This document shows, piece after piece, positions 47,052-59,462 of a DNA stretch of 64,000 nucleotides; position 1 is the stretch's first letter, and every line of letters starts with the position of its first letter. Made by a program: the position numbers and the translations under genes. The stretch is from Melitaea cinxia (taxonomy: Eukaryota > Arthropoda > Insecta > Lepidoptera > Nymphalidae): the NCBI RefSeq assembly GCF_905220565.1, contig NC_059404.1:15466472-15530471 (forward strand), in the 5' to 3' direction. Below the pieces are notes generated by a model. The model did not search any database. It was not told where the DNA came from and worked only from the letters and a program-made list of their open reading frames with translations.

Positions 47052-47260
47052 GTATTGGTGGTCTCCGAGCAATCGACCTGAGGATATCGCCACCAGTTGT
47101 ACAACGAGGGTCAGATGTGACCTTAGCCTGCTTATACGAGCTGACGGATGCACCATTGTACTCTGTTAAGTGGTACAGAGGGCGACACGAGTTCTACAGA
47201 TATTCGCCAACAGAAACGCCCGCTACGAAGATATTTCCGTTTGCAGGGATTAACGTCGAC
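47052..47260 (+). CDS. Beat family, first Ig domain exon, cassette B
   Basis: 209-nt exon, acceptor CTATCCTACAG, donor GTAAGT at 47261; phase 1 in, phase 0 out, the same length and phases as 32673-32881. It encodes 'GGLRAIDLRISPPVVQRGSD', 'VTLACLYELTDAPLYSVKWY', 'RGRHEFYRYSPTETPATKIF' and 'PFAGINVD'. The Cys, Trp and EFYRY.P.E.P..K.FP..G pattern is the Beat consensus, and this copy keeps it better than cassette A. Its partner exon is 12.1 kb downstream at 59327. No signal-peptide exon was recognised between 35.2 and 47 kb. Expected role: extracellular neural recognition through Side-family receptors (family knowledge). Confidence 0.95.
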
Positions 47261-48576
47261 GTAAGTACTTACATATTGTATATTATTAAATACAAAAACG
47301 CATATACAAAAACTCAGGAAACCATTGTCAAGCCAAACTGCTATGAGATTTTAGTATCCAAATAAAAGGAAACAGTTTGTGATGCGTTTTGTACACAATA
47401 ATAGTTCGAATATTATTTTTATACCCAACTTGCTACACGTAAAGCACATGCGGCTTATTGAGACAGGCCGCAGTAGGAAATATCCACCGTCCATTGGCTA
47501 CGGCGGCGTCCCTACTCTAGCTTATCGTAAAATTATATATTACCAAAAGGTCGAAATTATAGTGCAATATGTGCACTTTGATTTACGAGTGTCATATGAC
47601 TGTAATATGTTGTTTATTGAAGCAAAAAAATAATATTGTTGCTCTGTAAAGAGAATTTTATTTTTTATAGAACATAACAAGTTATTTTTTTAAACAGCTT
47701 GATTCTACATTCTTATGTATAAATTATTAACATTACATAATTATTTACCTGTAAAGAGAAACAACATTAAAAGCTATTGCTTCGGATACTGTTTTCACAA
47801 TTACAATTATTTATTTTTAATAAAGTTTAACTTTTAACGTTTAAAGCCAGATAATTTTATTGTAGATTCTAGAATGAACTTAGTGCAACGAGTTGCCACC
47901 ATAGATAAACTAAATGCGCGGGTAATTTAAATTAAATGAAGAGTGCAACAGCTTCATATATATATATATATAATTATATCTGTAATATAATTAAGGTTTG
48001 ATTTTTTGGTAAGTAGTCATTACTACTGCAATAAATTAAGATATTTTTCGAACGTTAACCTATATATCGGTAGTTCAGAGCAAATTTTGTAAGTAAAAAA
48101 TTAATACATAACTATTTCAGCGTTTGATAAAACTTCGTCTCTTTAGCCATTGTCATACATGAGTGTTAAATATGTCAACGCTACTCGACACCATGCAATG
48201 CGGAAATATCAAACAGTTATTTTATCTTATACTGTTCTACGTTGACGCGTTAATTCATGTCACTAGAATTATTGTTTAGTATTGTAACGGGTCGCATTGT
48301 GTCGCTTCCTTACGTTAGCGCATAAGTTTGTATAGTCATAGTCTAATCCATGCCAGACATCTGGTTTTATAATCCTAGTCTGTAGCAAATATTTATACTA
48401 GAGCAATGAACCGAAAATAAAAAAAATGAGTAAGTAAATCCTGTTCAGTTCAAATTTATGTAGGTAGATACATATAGGTAAATACAGGTAGGAATGTTTT
48501 AGCGTTCATTCAATTGAAACATTTTCTAAAATAATTTTACAGAACGAATCCAATATTATATTCCTACAATTAAATT

Positions 48577-48725
48577 GACGACACGTTGGCCCAGCGGTTA
48601 CAGTATTGGCTGTTGCACTTGCGGTTGTGGGTTCGATCCCTACTCATGACATTATTCACCATATATGTTTTTCGTGGTCTAGGCGTTTTTGCGAGGGTAC
48701 TGTGTGTATTTCTGAAGCCGGACAA
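48577..48725 (+). mobile_element. tRNA-derived SINE, family 2, head copy
   Basis: 'GACACGTTGGCCCAGCGGTT', 'GGTTGTGGGTTCGATCCCTA' and 'TTCGTGGTCTAGGCGTTTTT' follow the family-2 order. Truncated before 'CACCTGATAGCG'. Confidence 0.85.
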
Positions 48726-49798
48726 AAAAGCTACTAGAGGCTGTTGATTGTGATGTATTTTTTATTTATTTAAGTACAAGCAATATTATTTATAATTAAA
48801 TATAGTTTTACATACATACATATAATCACGCCTCTTTCCCGTAGGGGTAGGAGGAGACCACTTCTTTTCACTTGCTACGATCTTTACATACTTCTTTCGC
48901 TTCGTCCACTTTCATTATTCCATTCATACATGCTCTTCGGTTTAGGGTACTCTTGACCTTTTAAATATAGTAGAAAAATAATAAAAGTAAAGCTTTATAA
49001 AAATTAAATCAAACTTAGCAAAGTATGAAAAACATTACGATGACAAAAAAATACACTTAAAAAAATCCCTTAAATAGTAATAGTATTTTCATATTTTAGG
49101 CGGTCGTCTAAAAATGGATAAAAATATTCTAATAGTGAAATTCTCATATTCCGAGATAAAACCACTAGGTGTGTCATTTCTCTCGGGAGCTAACATTTAG
49201 GTTACGTACAATTCGTCTAACACTTTTGTGAAAGATGTCAAGTTGGTATCACTGAATACTATAAAAGGGTTGGAAGGGTCCTTACGTGAGTCAAGTTCCT
49301 AAATATGTTCTCGCGTTTATCTTTTGAAATGGGTACTTTAAAAGAATCTCCAATTTGATTTAACTTGTACTGAGCTAATGTTTAGAAGTGGCTATTTGAG
49401 AATTTTCCGTAAAAAAATTTAGTATAAAATAAGAATATTTTGTTACATTTTTGTACAAAAATACATCAATAGCTTTTGAAATCATTACATTGCGATACTT
49501 GAAAGAATATCATCCTTTCACTTCCTTTTTTCGTTCCTTTCACTTGATATTAATATATCTGTATAATAATAACGTAATAATGTATAAAAATCTTTAAACG
49601 TGAGTTACAATGATGAATATTTGTATACAACAACTCTATACGTATAATTAATTCTTAAATAAATTAAAAAAAAAAAACATCTCTTAATAAATACTTCTGC
49701 TGCTTCTCTGCTACGGCTGCCCTTGATCTCTGAATAATAATAATGAATCGCTGTTTGGGGAGTCACTAGCACCTAAGTGACGGTTTTCCTAGTATTTT

Positions 49799-50057
49799 AA
49801 CGGAGGTAGGGCACAGCTGGAATTTTCCTCAAAATATGGAGCCCAGTCGGGGGTAGTACCTCGACTTTACAGAAGATCACAGCTAAATAATACTTTTGTA
49901 AAGCAGCGTTGTGTTCCTGTTGGTGAGTAAGATGACCAGACTTCCTTGGGGACTCGGGAATAGTATTCTGATGTTGCAGGCGTTTATAAGCTACGGTAAT
50001 CGCTTACCATCAGGTGAGTCGTACGCTTTTTTGCCGACTTAGTTGTATAAAAAAAGG
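49799..50057 (-). repeat. Interspersed repeat family R4, near full length
   Basis: From 'GAGGTAGGGCACAGCTGG' to 'GCCGACTTAGTTGTATAAAA', reversed relative to 23080. All blocks are present in order. Confidence 0.88.
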
Positions 50058-51011
50058 ACCAGGTTTTCAGTGAAATATGTATGAGCGTCTTACTAATAAA
50101 ATAAAAAAAAAAAACAATTAATCCTTATTTTTAATTTACTATATTTATCTCTAGTCGTCTCAAGTCGTTAGTTCCAACCATATATGTCAACTTAGTTCAC
50201 CTTAAAATATGCATCAGTAACCACATATAAGTCATTATATTATAAGTTATCACATTTGAACAAATTAAAGCAATTTCTATATGTAAGTCACTAAGAACAT
50301 TTAAATCATGCGAAACTCGTCTCATCAAACAGTTAACAAAGATCACAATATTTTACACTATCTACATCAATATTTGTTTTTTTTTTATATATGTATGTCG
50401 GTCGTCATATTTGTATGTTGGGTTTTCCGATAAAAGTTGCTAAACTCCGATTTCATATCGTAATAAAATATAATTAAATTCTACATCTTTTCCTAAATAT
50501 CAAAATTAAAGTCATACATATTACATAACGTGTTAGTCTTTTACGCTCAAAATATTACAAACATAAAAATAATAGTTAAATCTCATCACCACTAGCATTT
50601 ACGGATGTAAAAATCACAACAAAAATAAATTCCAAAATTTGCGAAATTCAAACAAAATTCAAGTTATTATACCACAAAAAGTGCACACTAAAATCATAAG
50701 TACAATAATTATGCACTAAAGCTTAGTTCATTCCAAGCTGTTTATAGTGCACGTTGCATTTTGGACTAAAATTATATTAAAATGTTGAGCATTACACTAA
50801 GAGTCTATTACTTCACTCCTGTTTATTCAGTACAAAATGCGGAACAAAATTGGTATTGTCCGAAACAGATGCAGGTGACCATTTATCATTCGCGTTATTG
50901 TTAACAACATTTACCTACATTTCTCTTTGATATAATTAAATTCTTAGTTGAACTTCTCAAAGCGGGTTAAGGTATAAGAGGAAGGCTATTTAAGAAAAAA
51001 AAAAATAATTA

Positions 51012-51232
51012 TATCTATTCCAGTATTATAAAGCTAAATGGTTTGTTTCTTTAAGCGCGCAAATCTCAGGAGCTACATACTAGCCCGAAGTAACAAATAC
51101 TTTTTTTTAGATAGTCTGAAAAAGGCTAAGGTCTATAATATTATACATATATAGTTTTTATATATAGCAATTTAGGACAAACTATATGTCCTCAAATTGA
51201 TGCGGATGAAACTGCGGGTCACAGCTAGTAAG
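51012..51232 (+). repeat. Helitron-like repeat ending in CAGCTAGT
   Basis: 'TATTCCAGTATTATAAAGCT', 'AAGCGCGCAAATCTCAGGAG' and 'ACTGCGGGTCACAGCTAGTA'; the same layout as 58746-59302. Confidence 0.5.
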
Positions 51233-51233
51233 T

Positions 51234-51338
<105 letters not shown>

Positions 51339-51410
51339 TTCAGCCTAAAGCAGTCCACTGCTGGACATAGGCCTCCACGAGTTGGCGCCAAAAATGGCGT
51401 GAGCTCATTT
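51339..51410 (-). mobile_element. RTE-type LINE 3' tail, copy 7 (very short)
   Basis: 'CAGCCTAAAGCAGTCCACTG' to 'AAAATGGCGTGAGCTCAT'; only the last ~70 bp of the element is present besides the ATC tail. Confidence 0.85.
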
Positions 51411-52175
51411 GTATTTTATCTTGTAGTAAGTAATACAACATAAAATATACTGGTGACAATAATACACCATGAAATATAAAATTTAATACAGCCTCAAAGA
51501 TGGGAAATATGTCAAAATATTCTTTAAATAGTGTAAATGAACACAGGTAATACAGTATTTATTACTAAAACTAAGACCTTACCTAAACACTATGTATATT
51601 ATATTATATTTTGTGGTTACATTGATTCAAAATAATGATAAAATGTATACTTAGTGGCGAAGTAAAATAGCATAAGAAAGTTTCTATTATTTAAAAAGAA
51701 ACTCGGAAACTGGTACATTTATCATTTGGATTACTGTGATGGATTCAGCATCACTCTTTCTCACCGATACCATTAAAAGCTTTTGCCAGCTAGACTATTA
51801 TAGTTAGAGTTACTTTAAGACACTTCGAATTCAAGTATATTATCAGCGCTTCCTCTCATCTCTTAAAGCGTTTCCAAGTTACACAAAGAACCCTCGCCTC
51901 GACGCGCCTGAACAATATTCAGTAATAGACCGTAATTGTTTTGTTAAGATCCTTTGTTGCACTGACATTTCGGATTAAACGATTAATTGAAATTCCTGAT
52001 ATGATACACTTAATTTTATTCAATCCCTCTGTCAAGATTCAAAGCTGTTTATATGCAAATCTTTAGGTACGGTCTTGAATGGAAATCTATATCATGATAC
52101 GTTAGGTGAATTACGTCAAAGTGAGGGTAGTATCTTATAAGTACACATACACATTAAAATATACACTATAATACT

Positions 52176-52403
52176 ACTAGCCTATCCCGCTGGCGCGGTT
52201 TGTAGTGGCCCTGCTTTCTGTGCCTGGTGTAATATAATATTTGTATTTATATATGCATTATTAATATGTATATTTATAAAAATATATAAATATATAGTTA
52301 TAACAGTCGGCTGTTACCTGTAACACAAGCATTAAGTTGCTTACCATAGGAACAGACGACCGTGTGTGTATGTTATATGATATTTATTATTTATTTATTT
52401 ATA
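52176..52403 (+). mobile_element. tRNA-derived SINE, family 1, T-arm-deleted copy
   Basis: 'CCCGCTGGCGCGGTTTGTAG' then, after 'CTGCTTTCTGTGCC', a jump into the body 'TGGTGTAATATAAT', and the tail 'AGTTGCTTACCATAGGAACA'. The B box is missing, as in 4103-4312, with a similar but not identical breakpoint. Confidence 0.85.
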
Positions 52404-52433
52404 ATAAATTTAAAGATAAGTAAGGCAAAATCA

Positions 52434-52709
52434 ACTAAGGTAGGGCACAGCAGTATACATCCTGCGCACAAATTCTGGAGCAGCCCGACTGGGGAAGCAG
52501 CGCGACTTTACAAAAGTACACAGCTAAATAATACTGCTTTCAAGCAGTGCTGTATTTCTGTGGTAAGAAACCAGAGCTCCGTGGAGGCCGATGTAGGATC
52601 GGCAACGTGCTTGTGATGCTTCTGGGATTGCAGGCGTTTATAAGCTACGGTAATCGCTTACCATTAGATGAGCCGTACGTTTGTTTCTCGACCTAGTTGT
52701 ATAAAAAAT
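52434..52709 (-). repeat. Interspersed repeat family R4, near full length
   Basis: 'GGTAGGGCACAGCAGTATA' to 'CTCGACCTAGTTGTATAAAA'; the block order matches other reversed copies. Confidence 0.85.
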
Positions 52710-53392
52710 AACTTTGTATCTAGTCACAAGTACTTCGCTATAAAACTACTAGGTATTTTAGGAAAATGTAATAGAATTAATTAATACAAATTATAACAAA
52801 AAAAAAAAAAAAAAATTCAAGTATATTTTAAAAATAATGTACTTTGATGGCATTGTTCTCAGTTACGACAAATGTTAATTTCGACCAGACTAATCAATTT
52901 AAGAAGTATATACGAGTAATACACACCGATAATAAATTTAAAAATACATTGCAAATCCAGATTTAAAACTATAGCATTATTATTATTATTTTTAAGTAAC
53001 AATATTAATGAACATCACAACGTTAAAGGATTCCATTTTTAAAATTTTATCACTGGCACTTTTTCAAGATTACTCACGTATGAAGATCTAATTTGTTATA
53101 GTAGCTTGTTCGCATATAATTAATTCCCTCGTCTATCTACTTACGTATGTGAACGCCTAGGTGTACCTATGCGGGGTCAGCGCTTGGTCAAGGTTAAGTA
53201 ACATCGTTAAGTGCAAGTGTGTTCTTATATTCACTTAGCGGTAATTAATGAGAGATCTTTTCATATTTAACATAAATTACGCTCGTTTTACTGTATAGTC
53301 GTATATTTACAAAATATGAACAAATAAAATTAATTACCGAAATATAGGTATCGCGTCATTTTTGAATCTTGCACTATTTTTTTTTTTTGTGG

Positions 53393-53730
53393 TTATTATC
53401 ATTTCAGCATATCGGAGTCCACTGCTGGACATAGGCCTCCGCAAAGTTCGCGTCAAAAATGGCGTGAACTCATGTGTTTTGCCCATAGTCACCACGCTGG
53501 GCAGGCGGGTTGGTGACCGCAGAGCTGGCTTTGTCGCACCGAAGACGCTGCTGCCCGTCTTCGACCTGTGTATTACAAAGCCACTAGTTTGATAGTTATC
53601 CCGTCATCGGTTGGCTTTTTAGGTTCCAAGGTGGTAATGGAACTGTGTTATCCTTTAGTCGCCTCTTACGACACCCACGGGAAGAGCGGGGGTGGCTTTC
53701 TTTACTGCTGTAACTACACAGCACTGTACT
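53393..53730 (-). mobile_element. RTE-type LINE 3' tail, copy 8
   Basis: 'GGAGTCCACTGCTGGACATA' to 'TACGACACCCACGGGAAGAG' and 'TAACTACACAGCACTG'. The ATC tail is almost absent at its left edge. Confidence 0.88.
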
Positions 53731-55004
53731 GTAGCGTATATATAAAAAATATTAATCTATAGTTTTAAGGTGGTTGCCAACAAAAAAATTGAAATAAAAA
53801 TGAAAATAACAAACGCTTTGTAGCTGCAAAACGTGCCGAGTTAACATTCGTTTCAGAATAAAACGTGTACGTGTTACATTGTAGGTGAGAAGGATTTAGT
53901 GAAGACTACATTTCTATGGAAATTTCTAAGCTATATATTTTTTTGTAGTTATAGTAATGTGTATATTGTAACAAAGCTAGTCAGTTTGAAATATATCTCA
54001 TTGGTGATCGCACCGTACAATATGTCAGATAGATACTGTATAGTTACTGAACAAGGCGGAAAAGCGAATCACTACATATTTTAAGCCGAAATCCCTCGCC
54101 ACGTTTTCCTAATTGTCTGTTCGCGATAAACTCATATAATTTTAATCCAACTTGAATATAGTTACTTTGACAATTGCATACAAATTATACCTTTAAGATT
54201 TCATAATTTCTTTTTATCTCTTTTTTTAAACAGAAAAAATCATAACACATAATCATCCATAAAACATGATTTATTCAGCTTTTGTTTATTACACTACAAA
54301 AATTAAAAGCCATACAACCTACTCATATATAATATATAAATATGTATGTATGTTGTAAATAGAAAAGATTTTTATTTGTTTTGGATTAACTCAACTCGAA
54401 AAATTTTAACAAATTCTTTCACCAACTACGTCTACGATATCACTGACTGACATAGGCTTTATTTTAATTGACAGAAACAGCAGAAATCGTTAAATCAACG
54501 AAGGTAGACAAAAGGGTAGATAAAATATAAACAAAATATATACGTATTTTTAAATACTGAAAAGCAACACTGCTATATTTCAGAAAATCATGATGACATG
54601 ACATACTAAAACTTGTCTCGTTTTGTGAATTCTCCGCTGCATTTCTGATGGTAAAATATGATGAAATTGAATTCAGTGTACGTTGCATCATTTAATCCGC
54701 TTTATGTTTATGTAAACATCCATTTTGTATCAAACTTGTACGAGTTTTGGCGCCCGCTACACTGTATGACAGTTTATCTGTGAAATTAGTGCATAACATA
54801 TATTTTTTTTATTTCCTATAATTATTTTATTACATTTCTATCGAGTATACCAAACAGTTCGTGTTTTCTAATGTTTACGCGAATCAGTCAGTCCTACCGT
54901 GACCATGTTTGCTGTAAAGTATCCGAAACATCGAGCATCTAAAAAAACTTAATAAACCGCGATAAAATCTGACGAAATTGTTTCAGTATACCATTTTATA
55001 AAAC

Positions 55005-55207
55005 AACTAGCTGACCCCGCAAACGTTGCTTTGCCATATATCTTATTAACCCGCCCCCCCCTTATAACTAAGGGGTATGAAAAATAAATGTTGGCCGATT
55101 CTCAGACCTACCCGATATGCCCACAAAATTTTATTAAAATCGGTCGAGCCGTTTCGGAGGAGTTCAATGTTTAACACCATGACACGAGATTTATATATAT
55201 TAAGATT
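55005..55207 (-). repeat. Helitron-like repeat ending in CTAGT, reversed
   Basis: 'ACTAGCTGACCCCGCAAACG' at the left and 'ACACGAGATTTATATATATT' at the right; the reverse of 26412-26594. Confidence 0.55.
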
Positions 55208-56413
55208 AGACGCAAGCTTAACTCTCTAACACAACATACATATTACAATTATTTGGGATATCAGAAGAATAATAAAAGGACAAATATATACTTAATGAAC
55301 TATCAAAACGTAAAAAAAACACTTTATATAAAACGTAAGGTTAATAAATATATTCAAAATATTCGATATAATATGACGATATTCTGTTTATTCAATTCCT
55401 AAAGACATATCCATATATATATAATCGTCAGGCCATTGATACATCACAAAATCTCAAAAACTGCTGTACACATGAGGATGAATATGGCAAGGAGAAGTTT
55501 ATAGTTAGTAGACGTACGCTAAGAACGGATTTTTCAATAGCGCCGCATTAAGAATGTCTTCGAAAGATTTTATAAAAGTCCTTAGTTTTGTATGCTACAA
55601 ACTGTAAATCGCCTCAGATGTAGTTTATAGTAAGTAAAATTTCGCTATAAACGGTTTGATAGTGCTGGATTAAATTGTCTTAGGGCTCTCACAGTTTTGT
55701 ATGAAAGTCCGACATTTTTTGTGCGACAAGTTTGAAATGTAATTCAGATGTAGTTTAAAGTTAGTGAAAGTCCGCTAAGAACGGATTTAGTGACAGGACC
55801 GGATTAATGTGGTCTAAGGACTCGACAAGTTTGTATGAAGGTCTTCCATTTTTTGTGTTGCAAATTATACAAATATATTGTAACAGACGCCCAATAAGAA
55901 CAAATATCAAATCGGGGTTGAAAATTTGTATTTATCATTCAATCCGTCCGTTATTGATTTTTTTTTTAATAAGAAGCATGAAACTTAATTATTCCTCTAT
56001 TGATTAAAAATGAATACATATGTATTACAGCATTAGTGATAATCTACCCTTAAAAGAATGAAATAGGAATTGAAAGTTTAAATGAGAAATTCTTTAGTTT
56101 TGGAGCTGAAAACATGAAATTGTAGTGGATTACTAATTATTAAAAATGAGTCAACACGTGTTTCAGTTTTCGTGAAAATCTTAACCTACCTAAAACCTAA
56201 ATGTTTAAAATAGGAGATGATTTTTTTATGGAAACTCCGTTATTTCTGGAGTTAGAATATTATTTCACCCTTTATTTTTAGACCCTTTTAGACCTTTTAG
56301 AGGTTAGGTATTGGTTGTTAATAATAATAATAAAAAATAATCAAATGTATTTTATTTTAGCCTTGATGTAATTCTTACGCCTCAATATATCTTAAACTTT
56401 TTTTTATACAACT

Positions 56414-56571
56414 TTTTTTTTACGTGGGGAAAATCCATCATGGATACCCTCCGGCGCGGGGGCGCAAGAGGGTTATGTCAGACTCCTACTGACTAAAAAA
56501 ACCACCACGTGTGAGTAGTCGTCCGCCTGGGCGGGGCGAGATGGGGTCGCGCTAGCATTCGACACCTATTT
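56414..56571 (-). mobile_element. 158-bp retroposon, copy 1, with target duplication
   Basis: T-rich left edge, then 'ACGTGGGGAAAATCCATCAT', 'GGTTATGTCAGACTCCTACT' and 'GGGGCGAGATGGGGTCGCGC'. The flanks repeat TTTTTTTTATACAACT (56398-56413 and 56572-56587). It is GC-rich relative to its surroundings. Landed at the 5' edge of the R4 copy that follows. Confidence 0.85.
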
Positions 56572-56587
56572 TTTTTTTTATACAACT

Positions 56588-56850
56588 AGGTCAGTAAACA
56601 AGCCTATGTCTCATCTGATGGTAAGCGATTACCGTAGCTTATAGACATCTGGAATACTACAAGCATCGCAAGCGCGTCGCCGACCCCACTCCCCCCAGTA
56701 GCTCTGGTCACCTTATTTGCCACATGAGCACAATACTGTTTGAGAGCAGTATTGTTTAGCTGTGATCTTCTGTAAGGTCGAGGTACTTCCCCAGTCGGGC
56801 TGCTTCAGATTGTGAAAATAACATTTCCTGATGTGCCTTACCTCAGTTAA
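56588..56850 (+). repeat. Interspersed repeat family R4
   Basis: 'AGGTCAGTAAACAAGCC' to 'GATGTGCCTTACCTCAGTTA', complete in block order. Confidence 0.85.
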
Positions 56851-57052
56851 CCATACTTACACTACGGGACTTACAAAGTAAATGCGCCTTTGCAAGGTGA
56901 CATGACTTTGATTTAGGAAAACAAAAGCCCTGAGGTTTTCCTGTTATATCGGAATTAGAAATTTTAGAAGCTTGAAATTTTATTTATAGGGTTTTGATTT
57001 TATATAACATAAATAATTATCCCAGCGTTTACGGGAATTCTGTGTGGTAAAT

Positions 57053-57072
57053 GGGGGGGGGGGGGGGGGGGG
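57053..57072. repeat. Poly-G run of 20
   Basis: Twenty consecutive G on the plus strand in AT-rich DNA. It could be partly a sequencing or assembly artefact, as such homopolymers are hard to count. Confidence 0.9.
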
Positions 57073-57579
57073 TTAGTTTGTTTTACTGAAATTAACTAAA
57101 AATGGCTTGAAAAAGTTAAGGGAACGCTCGATTGTTCCATGAAGCGTGATTGAAAGCGAGCTTTGCGAGCAGTCTCGTATTTCTAACGCACGAAAGTCGA
57201 ACCATAAATGTGTTACAAAGAGGTTATGAATTTTTGTAAAATAATGATTTTACACTACTTTACTCTTTGTAAATATTATTAATTTCTATGCAACCGAAAC
57301 CACGGGCAACTACTAGTATAAAATAAAATATTTGAAAATTTCAAACTCCTTCCCACACATGAATGGAAAGTACCCTCATATATTATTTGTCACCAACCTT
57401 TACATATCACTCACAATCTTATATAATTTGCTTTGAAATGGGTCTCAAGGATTATCATAGAGATATTTCTTTTCATGTCAAAAATATTACGTATTAAATG
57501 ACAGAAGAAATTGAAAAGTAAATGGATAATAAGCTGTCGTCATTAGAATTTTGTAGGCTTTATACATCTATTAATATTT

Positions 57580-58030
57580 AACTGAGGTAGGGTACAGCCG
57601 GAAATTTCCTTCTCAAAATAAGGAGCAGCCTGATTGGGGTACTTTTTTTTCTTTTTACGTGGGGAAAATCCATCATGGATACCCTCCAGCGCGGGGGCGC
57701 CAGAGGGTTATGTCAGACTCCTACTGACTAAAAACCACCACGTATTAGCAGTCATCCGCCTGGGTGGGGCGAGATGGGGTCGCGCTAGCATTCGCCATCT
57801 GAGCCTGATTGGGGTACTAACTCAACCTTATAGAAGACCACATCTATATAATACTGTTTTCAAGCAGTATTGTGTTCCAGTTGGTGTGTAAGGTGATCAA
57901 AGCTCCTGCGGGGAATTGGGCATAGGGTCGGCAACGTGCTTGAGATGCTTCTGGTGTTGTAGGCGTCTGTTAGCTACGGTAATTACTTAACATCAGGTGA
58001 GCCGTACACTTGTTTGACGACCTAGTTATA
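57580..58030 (-). repeat. Interspersed repeat family R4, interrupted by a retroposon
   Basis: Outer parts 57580-57643 ('TGAGGTAGGGTACAGCCG') and 57802-58030 ('AAGCAGTATTGTGTTCCAGT', 'GAGCCGTACACTTGTTTGAC') join into one R4 copy once the 57644-57801 insert and one target duplicate are removed. Confidence 0.9.
57644..57801 (-). mobile_element. 158-bp retroposon, copy 2, with 17-bp target duplication
   Basis: Same length and content as 56414-56571. The host sequence AGCCTGATTGGGGTACT is duplicated exactly at 57627-57643 and 57802-57818. The T-run at its left side is the A-tail of a minus-strand element. No ORF with known domains; probably a SINE or the 3' end of a LINE. Confidence 0.93.
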
Positions 58031-58495
58031 TATATATAGGTATGTTATGTTCAGAACTTCATCAAATCATGTCAATTGTAATAAGTAAAATTTAACCATT
58101 TACAGTTTTGCTAGTATAGCATGAAAGACAATTATGTAACCGTTCTTAAGTCACTACTGAACAAACAATATAACTAGTACTTTAAAGTGTTACATTACGT
58201 TCTTAATACCACTGAAATATAACGAGATTATTCCAGGTCATATATAAGCATTATAATTGACTATTCAGGTAAATACCAAACTATACAATATCTTAGTTAG
58301 CAATCGCATTACGATTGTAGAATAACGATTGCCAGTTATGTAATTGATTGTATTAGGATAGTCATATAAATCTATTCTTAGAAATCAGAAGTGAAAGAGA
58401 ATTTTATTTTAAAAAGAATAAGACACGGAGTAACCTTACAAGATTTATGCATTTACATCAACTAAATGTTTATCAATACAAGTACAAGTACGCGT

Positions 58496-58650
58496 TCTAT
58501 TAGCACTAGAGAGTACGTCCGTCGCTGGCGCGAGCTCGAAGCAAAGAGAGCGATGCCACCGCATGATGTGACGTGGCGCACGCGGCGCTATTGCCCCGCC
58601 CTCCGCGCTCCGTCGCACGACGTCACTGAGTAGAGGAGCCGGGTCGTGGG
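58496..58650. promoter_or_regulatory. GC- and CpG-rich islet in the Beat intron, possible regulatory element
   Basis: About 150 bp with many CpG, in strong contrast to the flanks. It contains 'CCCCGCCCTCCGCGC' (GC-box-like), TGACGTGG and ACGACGTCACT (CRE-like). It is about 680 bp upstream of exon 3B. A short open frame crosses it but shows no family signature. It could be an internal promoter, an enhancer or a domain boundary. Confidence 0.35.
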
Positions 58651-58745
58651 AAAGTTTCTAACACTATGAATTCCATAACTTTTCATTGACAAAAATAAAA
58701 TGAAGAGATTCTAAAATTCGATGTATTTGTGTAATCTATATCAAT

Positions 58746-59302
58746 AGTATAAAAGGTTTTTTTTTTTTTTTTTGAACGCACTAATCTCAGAAATTGATGG
58801 TTCGATTAAAAAAAGGATTTATGTTTTAGATAGTCCATTTACCGAGGAAGGTTTTTTATTAGTCCACAAAACTAACCACAATCGCTTAATATAGACATAT
58901 AAAGTATTAAAAGTCTAAAAAGTATCTATATACTTGGATCTATTAGATGTGGACATAACATGCGTGACAAAGAAAACAAATCAGGCTACTTAACTGTACT
59001 GCAAAATCACAAGTAAGAAATAAAAAAGTGTGTGTGACTTATGTACGCACATAAGAAGTTTTACTTAATTGGCTCGCTAACTTTTTCTTCGTTGTATCGG
59101 ATTCTTCAGGGTGTCAGTTTTTTGTGACGGTGTGCGCGCGTATTGTAACCATTTATTTTCATAATTTTCGTTAACGCGCCAAAAAAAGTATAACTTCAAA
59201 AATTACTAAAACACACTCAAATCTAAAACAAAGTTATATTTATATTTTAGGACTATTTGTTGTGTAATTGTTACGGGTAAAATCGCAGGGCACAGCTAGT
59301 TA
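58746..59302 (+). repeat. Helitron-like repeat ending in CAGCTAGT, next to exon 3B
   Basis: 'AGTATAAAAGG' with a T-run, 'CGCACTAATCTCAGAAATTG', and the end 'AAATCGCAGGGCACAGCTAG'. It stops 24 bp before exon 3B, so it supplies part of the sequence where a branch point could lie. Confidence 0.45.
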
Positions 59303-59326
59303 TTAATATAACTTTTTTGTCCACAG

Positions 59327-59462
59327 CTGGCCAGATCAAATCAAAGTCAGGTCGTCCTAACGCGTGTCAGCTTCGGCCTCTCCGGTAACTTCAGTTGCGA
59401 GGTCACGGCTGACGCACCATCCTTTGCGACGTCCATCGTGTCTAACACTATGGATGTTGTTG
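59327..59462 (+). CDS. Beat family, first Ig domain exon (second half), cassette B
   Basis: 136-nt exon, acceptor TTTTTTGTCCACAG, donor GTAAGT at 59463; phase 0 in, phase 1 out, as in 35031-35166. It encodes 'LARSNQSQVVLTRVSFGLSG', 'NFSCEVTADAPSFATSI' and '...TMDVV'. CEV-ADAPSF is the hallmark Beat FG segment. An N-Q-S sequon is present. It continues into 60640 through a shared Val codon (G|TT). Confidence 0.95.
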
